Assembly: GCA_002385265.1 (NCBI GenBank) | Contig: DGDD01000168.1 | Span: 1 to 20,342, forward strand | Direction: 5' to 3' | Origin: Chitinophagaceae bacterium UBA3961 | GTDB taxonomy: Bacteria > Bacteroidota > Bacteroidia > Chitinophagales > Chitinophagaceae | Length of the DNA stretch: 20,342 nucleotides | In this document: positions 15,100 to 20,342 of the stretch, piece by piece | How positions within the stretch are numbered: position 1 is the stretch's first letter | Layout: each line of letters starts with the position of its first letter | Made by a program: the position numbers and the translations under genes | The notes under the pieces: generated by a model | Told to the model about the DNA's origin: nothing | The model's database searches: none | The model's input: only the letters and a program-made list of their open reading frames with translations

Positions 15100-16095
15100 A
15101 TGTACATACTCCGTATTTTTCGAAAATCAGCTCCGCAGTTTCATAGCTTCGAACGGGTGTTCGCGCAAGTGGGATTGCCCGAGGGTAGTACCGATACCCT
15201 TCACGATTGGCACCTTCCGGAAGGAAAAGCTGATCCTATTTCTATTTTTAAAAACTGCAGAGCCGCCGCCGCTCAAAAAGCAGATATCTATCATATCACC
15301 GGTTTGGCGCATTATCTAATGCTTGCCTTGCCGCCTAATAAAACAGTCCTTACCATTCACGACAGCGTTTTTTTGTACCGCCACAAAGGTCTCAAACGCT
15401 GGGTGATGAAGAAATTGTTCCTCGATTGGCCGGTGAAAAGAGCCAAAGTTGTAACTACCATTTCTCAACAATCGAAAGACGAAATCGTACAACATACCGG
15501 AACCAACCCCGATAAAATTCGAGTGATCTATAACCCGGTAGACAAGCATATTTATCACCGTCCCAAAACCTTCAACTCGGAACGTCCTGTATTCTTATTC
15601 ATTGGTGTAACACCGAATAAGAACCTGGCCAATACGCTGGAAGCATTGAAAGGAATTCCTGCTCATTTGATTATGGTGGGGAATTTTAAAGAGGAAGCCC
15701 TGGAGCTTCTCGAAAAATCGGGACTTTCTTTTGAAATCCGCAAAAATCTTAGCGATCAAGAAATGGCCGAGGCCTATGCCGATGCCGATATTGTATTGTT
15801 TGCCTCCGTTTATGAAGGGTTCGGTTTGCCCATCATTGAAGGTCAGAAAGCAGGCAGGGCCGTACTTACCAGCAATGTAGAACCCATGAAAACCGTGGCC
15901 GGGAAAGGCGCATGTTTGGTAAATCCGCACCAAATCGAGTCCATTCGAGAAGGAATTCTAAGACTAATTAACGATTCCAATTATAGAGAAGCGCTTATTA
16001 GTGAAGGATTTACCAATGTAATACAGTTTGAACCTAAGTATATTGAACAACAATATGTTGAGGTGTACCGTTATATGAAAAGTTTTAAAAATTAA
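15100..16095 (+). CDS. GT4 family glycosyltransferase
   Basis: A 331-residue, rather short GT4 enzyme. Seen: IYHITGLAHYLML, TVLTIHDSVFLYRHKG in the acceptor domain, VVTTISQQSKDEIVQHTG, the junction strand VIYNPVDKHIY, FLFIGVTPNKNLANTLEAL opening the donor domain, and the full donor-binding motif EGFGLPIIE with E239 and E247 (E-x7-E). The HDxxFLYRHKG pattern is shared with mannosyl-type GT4 enzymes, but specificity is not safe to call. The start ATG lies 36 nt after wzy. The last codons (KN, then TAA) lie inside the left arm of a MITE-like inverted repeat, so the present C-terminus may have been set by that insertion. Confidence 0.88.
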   Translation: MYILRIFRKSAPQFHSFERVFAQVGLPEGSTDTLHDWHLPEGKADPISIFKNCRAAAAQKADIYHITGLAHYLMLALPPNKTVLTIHDSVFLYRHKGLKRWVMKKLFLDWPVKRAKVVTTISQQSKDEIVQHTGTNPDKIRVIYNPVDKHIYHRPKTFNSERPVFLFIGVTPNKNLANTLEALKGIPAHLIMVGNFKEEALELLEKSGLSFEIRKNLSDQEMAEAYADADIVLFASVYEGFGLPIIEGQKAGRAVLTSNVEPMKTVAGKGACLVNPHQIESIREGILRLINDSNYREALISEGFTNVIQFEPKYIEQQYVEVYRYMKSFKN

Positions 16096-16278
16096 GAATT
16101 AACAATTAATAATTAAGGACACGCTTTGTTTCAAAGAGTCAAAAAATAAGACTTCTTTTTTGGCGCTTCGTTGTATTAAATTAAGTGCTTGTTACAACTT
16201 CAATTTTTTGCAATGCGAGAAACACTAGCGCAACTGGAATCTGATGAATTATTAATTATTAATTGTTAATTATTAATT
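16090..16278. mobile_element. MITE-like element with 27-nt inverted ends
   Basis: The left arm at 16090-16116 and right arm at 16252-16278 are inverted copies agreeing at 26 of 27 positions; the right arm opens with TTAATTATTAATTGTTAATT. They enclose 135 nt without a usable reading frame. Inside are small hairpins: CTTTG-TTT-CAAAG at 16124-16136 and GTTGTA/TACAAC at 16170-16198. The G and C positions in the arms match as well, so it is more than chance AT pairing. No clear target-site duplication was found and no transposase is nearby, so movement in trans is a guess. It fills the gap between a glycosyltransferase and the transglutaminase-like gene. Confidence 0.6.
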
Positions 16279-16282
16279 AGTT

Positions 16283-17161
16283 ATGAATTTTCTACTTCGC
16301 ATCCGACAAGCTGCCGGAAACCTGTTCCGGAACCACAAATTGACCTATTTTTTGCATGGGTTGTTTGTGTTCGGGTTGTTTTATGCCTATACTGAAAATG
16401 CCTACGAAGAGCAACTTTTTGGCGCCATCGCCCAAAATGTGCGCAGTACCATGAGCACGGAAGCTTTAAAATCAGAAGATAGTATCGTAAACAAGTGCCT
16501 TTCCATGACTCACTATTTGGAAGCACGTCGTCGTAAAATTTTCGGAGACACCGATCTGAAAGGTTTCAAAGCCGAAATTTTGCAACCGGTAACCTTCGAT
16601 TTAATGACCGGAAAAGGGGCTTGCGGAAGTAGTTCATATGTAATGGGACGATTACTTCGAGAGTTTGATATTCCCTTTCGCTTTGGTCAAATGAAAGCCA
16701 AAGGAATTTACGGAGGCCACATCATAATTGAAGCTTATGTTAACGGGAAGTGGAGAGTATTAGACCCTTTGTACGAATTAAAATTCATTGATGAAAAAGG
16801 TCAACTCGCCGGATTCGCAAATATACAATCACATTGGGATTATTACAAACAACAGGTACCTGTTGGTTACGATACCAGTTACCGATACGAAGATGTTCAG
16901 TATACCAACTGGAACAAAATTCCGGTGATCATGCCGGCCTTTAAGCAAATTTTAAGTTGGGTGAAAGGAGAGGAGTATGTGAAAACAGTTTCTGTTCGCG
17001 TGTGGGTGTTGAGTAAGTACAAAGTAATCTTTCGTGTAGGAATCACGTTGTACCTGAGTTTGCTGCTTATACGCTTGTATTTATATCGCCACAAACCTTT
17101 GAAAAAGGCGACCGAACTTTTGCAGCCTATTAACAAAAAGTTTGCTGCAGGTTTATGGTAA
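16283..17161 (+). CDS. membrane-anchored transglutaminase-like (papain-fold) protein
   Basis: A 292-residue protein with a transglutaminase-like core held between two membrane segments (about 20-37 and 250-268). Positive charges at both ends suggest both termini are cytoplasmic and the core periplasmic. Seen: GKGACGSSSYVMGRLL around C114, GIYGGHIIIEAYVNGKWRVLDP with H146 and D161, so a complete Cys-His-Asp triad in the order and spacing of the transglutaminase superfamily. Such folds act as cysteine proteases, amidases or acyl-transfer enzymes. It is not a usual member of an O-antigen locus. It starts 5 nt after a MITE-like unit and is followed 94 nt later by asnB. Possible jobs are processing a surface protein or amide chemistry on the polysaccharide; neither is shown by sequence. 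Family: confident; function: unknown. Confidence 0.8.
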   Translation: MNFLLRIRQAAGNLFRNHKLTYFLHGLFVFGLFYAYTENAYEEQLFGAIAQNVRSTMSTEALKSEDSIVNKCLSMTHYLEARRRKIFGDTDLKGFKAEILQPVTFDLMTGKGACGSSSYVMGRLLREFDIPFRFGQMKAKGIYGGHIIIEAYVNGKWRVLDPLYELKFIDEKGQLAGFANIQSHWDYYKQQVPVGYDTSYRYEDVQYTNWNKIPVIMPAFKQILSWVKGEEYVKTVSVRVWVLSKYKVIFRVGITLYLSLLLIRLYLYRHKPLKKATELLQPINKKFAAGLW

Positions 17162-17170
17162 GCAGGTATT

Positions 17171-17204
17171 TTTATGCCGTAAATCCATTTAGCCCTACCT
17201 TTAC
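17171..17204 (+). promoter_or_regulatory. possible Bacteroidota-type promoter for asnB
   Basis: TACCTTTAC at 17196-17204 differs at one position from the TAnnTTTG -7 box known for Bacteroidota sigma factors, and TTTATG lies about 20 nt upstream where the TTTG-like -33 box belongs. It would start transcription about 45 nt before the asnB ATG. This is a pattern match only. Confidence 0.35.
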
Positions 17205-17255
17205 GTTTATTACTATACGAAGTTCCCTTAGGCCTGATTAACACCTTAGATTTTT

Positions 17256-19118
17256 ATGTGCGGTATTGCCGGAGTATTATATTTTAACGGAAAAAAAGCG
17301 GAAGAATCCACGCTGCGTAGCATGACAAAAGCTATGGGACATCGCGGCCCAGACGCAGAAGGAGTTTTTACGAAAAATCAAATTGGACTCGGACATCGTC
17401 GTCTATCCATTATCGATACCTCAACAGGCGCTAATCAACCCTTTACCGATCGCTCCGGAAATTTTCACATGGTTTACAACGGCGAAATCTACAATTACAA
17501 AGAAGTAGGTGCCGTAATTCCAAATGCCACTTACAAAACTACCAGTGATACCGAAGTTGTAATAGAAAGTTTTGCTCATTTTGGTGTGCAAGGAGTAAAA
17601 GCCTTTAAAGGCATGTTTGCGTACGCTGTGTGGGATGAAAAAAATGAAGAGCTCTATTTGGTGCGCGACCGACTTGGAGTTAAACCACTTTACTACTATT
17701 CAAACGATCAATATTTTGTTTTTGCATCAGAAATCAGAACCATTCTTGCCTCGGGCTTGGTAAAGGCTGATTTGAATGAAGCTGCAATTTTAGAATTTCT
17801 CAGCTACCAATCGGTGAGCAGCCCTGAAACCATTATCAAGGGCATCAAACAGTTGGAAGCAGGTCATTATATGAAAGTGAAGAAAGGACAGCAAAGTTCT
17901 TTCGCTTACTGGGATATCATGGAGCAACAAGCCTATTATGATTTTTCAGATCATGAAGCGGTTACTTCCAATATCCGTGTGTTGTTGCAAAATTCAGTGG
18001 CATCAAGAATGGTGAGCGATGTGCCTGTGGGAGCATTTCTTTCAGGTGGTATCGACTCTAGTGCTGTTGTTGCATTGATGTCTACTGTAAGCAATGCCCC
18101 CAATACCTTCAATATTGCTTTTTCCGAAAAGGAATTCGATGAATCGGATTATGCTACTGCACTGGCTAAAAAATTCAATACCAATCACCATCATATTTTA
18201 TTGAAGCCGGAAGAATTATTGCAAGACCTCATGCCGGCATTGAATGCAATGGATACTCCAAGCGGTGATGGTATCAATACATATGTTGTTTCTAAAGCAG
18301 TAAAACAGCAAGGCATAACGGTAGCCCTGTCGGGTATTGGGGGAGATGAATTGTTTGCGGGTTATCCGTTTTACCGTCATTTCAAAAAGCTGCAGTCGGC
18401 AGTGCCCTATTGGAAGTATTCCAAATTACTGCGCTGGCCTTTGGGCTTGATCTTGTCAAAATCGAAAAAAGTAAGTCTGCATAAATTGGGATTGATCATG
18501 GAACAAGAATCGGTGGGGGTAGAAGATACCTATCCAATTTTCCGATCAGTGTTTACAAAAGATCAGTTAGCGCAGTTGACTAAATTAAAAGTTCCGGAAG
18601 AGCTGATCATTGAATCAAAAATCAATGAAAGCATTCAAGCTATTACAGGTTATCCTGATCTCAGTCAAATCACTATAGCCGAGTTGATGGGTTACACCCA
18701 ACAAACGCTGTTGAAAGATACCGATCAAATGGGAATGGCACATGCATTGGAAATTCGAGAGCCATTCTTCGATCATGATTTAATTACCTACGTTCTCAAT
18801 ATCCCCGACGAGTTGAAACTCACTTCCTCGCCCAAACAATTATTGGTGGATAGCTTAGGTGGATTGCTTCCCAAAGAAATTACACAACGTCGCAAGCAAG
18901 GATTCACCCTGCCCTGGAATGTATGGATGAAAAACGAATTGCGTTCCTTCTGCGAAACGCATATCAATGCACTCGCGAAACGTCCGTTCATGAATGCCAC
19001 CGCAGTTCAAAATCTCTGGCAATCTTTCTTACAACCCGATAGTAAAGTACGCTGGATGGAAGTTTGGTTGTTGGTGGTGTTGGAGTATTGGATTGAGAAA
19101 AACGTGGGGGGTAATTAA
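17256..19118 (+). CDS. asnB: AsnB-type glutamine-hydrolysing amidotransferase
   Basis: A 620-residue protein of the asparagine synthetase B family. Seen: catalytic Cys2 of the class II glutaminase domain (MCGIAGV), HRGPD at 29-33, RRLSIID at 48-54, YNGEIYN at 74-80, then the ATP-pyrophosphatase domain with SGGIDSS at 263-269 and SGIGGDELFAGY at 359-370. SGDGINTY at 336-343 resembles the branch found in polysaccharide clusters, and it is longer than housekeeping AsnB. In such clusters these enzymes (for example WbpS) are proposed to convert a sugar uronic acid to its uronamide; a uronic acid is just what the wbp genes here should make. The specific role is inference and asparagine synthesis remains possible. 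Its stop lies in an AT-rich repeat, the last codon and TAA being repeat sequence. Confidence 0.9.
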   Translation: MCGIAGVLYFNGKKAEESTLRSMTKAMGHRGPDAEGVFTKNQIGLGHRRLSIIDTSTGANQPFTDRSGNFHMVYNGEIYNYKEVGAVIPNATYKTTSDTEVVIESFAHFGVQGVKAFKGMFAYAVWDEKNEELYLVRDRLGVKPLYYYSNDQYFVFASEIRTILASGLVKADLNEAAILEFLSYQSVSSPETIIKGIKQLEAGHYMKVKKGQQSSFAYWDIMEQQAYYDFSDHEAVTSNIRVLLQNSVASRMVSDVPVGAFLSGGIDSSAVVALMSTVSNAPNTFNIAFSEKEFDESDYATALAKKFNTNHHHILLKPEELLQDLMPALNAMDTPSGDGINTYVVSKAVKQQGITVALSGIGGDELFAGYPFYRHFKKLQSAVPYWKYSKLLRWPLGLILSKSKKVSLHKLGLIMEQESVGVEDTYPIFRSVFTKDQLAQLTKLKVPEELIIESKINESIQAITGYPDLSQITIAELMGYTQQTLLKDTDQMGMAHALEIREPFFDHDLITYVLNIPDELKLTSSPKQLLVDSLGGLLPKEITQRRKQGFTLPWNVWMKNELRSFCETHINALAKRPFMNATAVQNLWQSFLQPDSKVRWMEVWLLVVLEYWIEKNVGGN

Positions 19119-19137
19119 TAATTAATAATTAATAATT
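19112..19137. repeat. AATTAATAATT-type AT repeat at the asnB stop
   Basis: A 26-nt run of four AATTAAT units starting inside the last codons of asnB and containing its stop codon. It begins the second repeat mosaic, which fills the 372 nt up to the last gene; apart from the repeats listed here I see no gene or RNA in that gap. It is followed by GAACAGCCGGAG, matching GAAACAGCCCGGAA after the AT repeat at 3428-3466. Confidence 0.75.
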
Positions 19138-19138
19138 G

Positions 19139-19301
19139 AACAGCCGGAGTATAAGAGGGAGGATGGAGGAGACGAGGAAGGAGGAAATACAGAGAAAGAA
19201 GAGGGGGAAGAACAGGGGGATGCAGGAAAAAGGAGAAGAGGAGGCGAGGAAAGACAAAAAAGAACAAGGAGAGGAACAGGGGGAATGTAGAAGTTAAAGA
19301 A
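19139..19301 (+). repeat. purine-rich GAGGA repeat, copy 2 (three imperfect units)
   Basis: About 160 nt almost free of pyrimidines on the + strand. Three units begin with AACAGCCGGAGTATAAG (19139), AACAGGGGGATGCAGG (19211) and AACAGGGGGAATGTAG (19275), so the period is about 64-72 nt. The first unit contains GGAGACGAGGA and ends GAGGAAATACA as in copy 1. The strand bias could favour triplex or other unusual DNA structure. The long pyrimidine-strand reading frame opposite it is not believed to be a gene. Confidence 0.8.
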
Positions 19302-19303
19302 AC

Positions 19304-19338
19304 AATCCTGTACATCCTTTAATCTTGTAAATCCTGAT
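19304..19338 (+). repeat. ATCCTGT-type tandem array
   Basis: Units ATCCTGTAC, ATCCTTTA, ATCTTGTAA and ATCCTGATC start at 19305, 19314, 19322 and 19331, at 8-9 nt spacing. It stands where the first mosaic has its AATCTGTG array, and the two look related. Confidence 0.55.
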
Positions 19339-19370
19339 CGCAGTTAGGTTGATTGAATATTGAATTCTAA

Positions 19371-19409
19371 CGCTGCGTAACCGCTGCGCTCGCTGCGCCG
19401 CTGCGGTTA
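19371..19409. repeat. GCTGCG inverted repeat (uninterrupted copy)
   Basis: CGCTGCGTAACCGCTGCG followed by CTCGCTGCGC and CGCTGCGGTTA. The arms TAACCGCTGCG (19378-19388) and CGCTGCGGTTA (19399-19409) pair at 10 of 11 positions around a 10-nt loop. It could form a strong hairpin in RNA and may act as a terminator-like or boundary element after asnB; it has no T tail, so it is not a standard terminator. Confidence 0.65.
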
Positions 19410-19446
19410 AAAGATAAATCACAGAAAGCCATCCAAATACAACAAC

Positions 19447-19478
19447 CCTTCGCGACAGCTTTGCGCCCTTCGCGGTGA
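19447..19478. repeat. GCG-rich repeat module, copy 2
   Basis: CTTCGCGACAGCTTTGCGCC then CTTCGCGGTGA, similar to the module at 3530-3570. It ends with a TGA that is in frame with, and 12 nt before, the TTG start of the last glycosyltransferase. Confidence 0.55.
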
Positions 19479-19490
19479 CCCCCCCATCTC

Positions 19491-20342
19491 TTGAAACTCT
19501 TAATTCTCATAGACTGGTTTGCTCCTGCCTATAAAGCCGGTGGCCCCATTCGATCAATGGTGAATGCCGTGGAGCAATGGCAATACCAATACGAATGCTA
19601 TGTTCTAACGGGTACCGCCGATTTAGGAGGTAGAAGCTTGGATTTACCCGCTGTGAATGAATGGGTGAACTATAAGAACGGTCCTGCCAAAGTGATGTAT
19701 GCCGATGCCGCCCACCTAAAATGGGCCGCTATGAAAGCAATCATCAACGAACTGCAGCCCGATCTTATTTACATGAACAGCATGTTCTCGTTCCCCTTCG
19801 CTATTCAACCCTTGTTGATGCACAGAATGGGGTCGATCAAATGCAAGGCAGTACTCGCTCCCAGAGGAATGTTGAAAGCCTCTGCCGTTCAATTCAAATC
19901 TACCAAGAAGAAAATATTTCTAACACTGTTCAAGTTGCTCGGCATTCACAAACGCATTCGTTTTCAAGCAACCGACGAAACAGAAACCAAGGATATTCAA
20001 ACTTATTTTCCGGGTGCTGTATCTTTTTATGCACCCAATTATCCCGGCTCACCCGCCCTCGAAAACGAAGTACTACCCAAAGAATCGGGTAAGCTCGATA
20101 TCCTATTTATTGGACGCATCCACCCTGTTAAAAACCTACATTTCTTACTGGAATGCCTCAAGGAAGTAAATGGCGAAGTGAAATTGACCATTGCAGGTGT
20201 GTTGGAAGATGAGGAGTATTGGGGGAAGTGTAAGGGGATTGTAGAGATAGGAGATACAGGAGCGAGGAGACGAGGAGACGAGGAGAGAGGAGATACAAAG
20301 AAGGGGGAGGGAGAAGAAAAAGGGGGGAATATAGGAGCGAGG
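19491..20342 (+). CDS. GT4 glycosyltransferase, broken or altered by a repeat, 3' partial
   Basis: An open frame of 284 codons to the window end. Residues 1-251 read as a GT4 glycosyltransferase: KLLILIDWFAPAYKAGGPIR at the start (a common Bacteroidota form), YMNSMFSFPFAI, AVLAPRGMLKASAVQFK in the acceptor domain, DILFIGRIHPVKNLHFLLE at the donor-domain start (203-221) and KLTIAGVLEDEEYW. From about residue 252 the code is purine-rich repeat DNA giving RRRGDEERGDTKKGEG-like low complexity, and the E-x7-E part of the donor domain is not seen. The start is TTG: an in-frame TGA lies 12 nt upstream and homology begins at the TTG; the first ATG is at residue 23. Either the gene is interrupted here or the repeat is an in-frame insert with the rest beyond the window. 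As visible, it lacks half the donor site. Confidence 0.8.
   Translation, partial: MKLLILIDWFAPAYKAGGPIRSMVNAVEQWQYQYECYVLTGTADLGGRSLDLPAVNEWVNYKNGPAKVMYADAAHLKWAAMKAIINELQPDLIYMNSMFSFPFAIQPLLMHRMGSIKCKAVLAPRGMLKASAVQFKSTKKKIFLTLFKLLGIHKRIRFQATDETETKDIQTYFPGAVSFYAPNYPGSPALENEVLPKESGKLDILFIGRIHPVKNLHFLLECLKEVNGEVKLTIAGVLEDEEYWGKCKGIVEIGDTGARRRGDEERGDTKKGEGEEKGGNIGAR
20243..20342 (+). repeat. purine-rich GAGGA repeat, copy 3, inside a coding frame
   Basis: GAGATAGGAGATACAGGAGC, then ACGAGGAG words, a second GGAGATACA, and GGGGGGAATATAGGAGCGAGG at the window edge. The last word matches GGAATGTAGGAACGAGG of copy 1 and the unit starts of copy 2. It is in the same orientation as the other copies and stays open in the glycosyltransferase frame as far as it can be seen. 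The right end lies outside the window. Confidence 0.8.

Noticed and set aside
19115..19315. Minus-strand frame of 66 Leu/Phe/Pro-rich residues that looks like a membrane peptide
   Set aside because: The hydrophobic look comes from reading the pyrimidine strand of the purine-rich repeat; it is low-complexity, not a real small protein.
19721..20092. 123-residue + strand frame inside the last glycosyltransferase
   Set aside because: It is in another frame from the GT4 protein, which shows clear family sequence across the same bases.

Overview
The window looks like a piece of a surface-polysaccharide (O-antigen or capsule type) gene cluster from a member of the Bacteroidota. The evidence is moderate to low G+C, tightly packed same-strand genes with 1-11 nt overlaps and little Shine-Dalgarno signal, one TAnnTTTG-like promoter, and AATTAATAATT-type intergenic repeats of a kind I associate with this phylum. 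All 19 genes lie on the + strand. The taxonomic call is inference; nothing here fixes a genus.

Layout. (1) 3-2384: wbpG (5' end outside the window), hisH and hisF, the trio that puts an amidine (acetamidino) group on a nucleotide sugar. (2) 2429-6061: wbpB (3-dehydrogenase), wbpD (hexapeptide N-acetyltransferase), a SAM methyltransferase and wbpE (3-aminotransferase). With the trio they match most of the Pseudomonas B-band pathway to an acetamidino derivative of UDP-2,3-diacetamido-2,3-dideoxyuronic acid. Genes for the first (wbpA, 6-dehydrogenase) and epimerase (wbpI) steps are not in the window. (3) 6054-13633: five GT-B glycosyltransferases, a cytoplasmic CE4-type deacetylase and an FkbM methyltransferase that would assemble and decorate the repeat unit. 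(4) 13657-16095: a Wzy-like polymerase and another GT4 enzyme. (5) 16283-19118: a two-TM transglutaminase-like protein followed by an AsnB-type amidotransferase. (6) 19491 to the window end: a GT4 gene whose 3' part runs into repeat DNA.

The gaps between these blocks are unusual. Short AT-rich AATTAATAATT repeats sit at the ends of genes and supply or touch their stop codons. Two gaps (3428-3832 and 19112-19490) are mosaics built from the same modules: AT repeat, purine-rich tandem repeat, a decamer-like AATCTGTG or AATCCTGT array, a GCTGCG palindrome and a GCGGTGA module. A third purine-rich copy enters the last glycosyltransferase in frame at 20243 and runs to the window end. A fourth gap (16090-16278) is a 189-nt MITE-like unit with 27-nt, 26/27-matching inverted ends. 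The strongest leads are this repeat system as a marker of cassette exchange, and the transglutaminase-like/AsnB pair beside an amidated-sugar pathway. No flippase, chain-length regulator, tRNA, rRNA, CRISPR array or transposase gene was seen.
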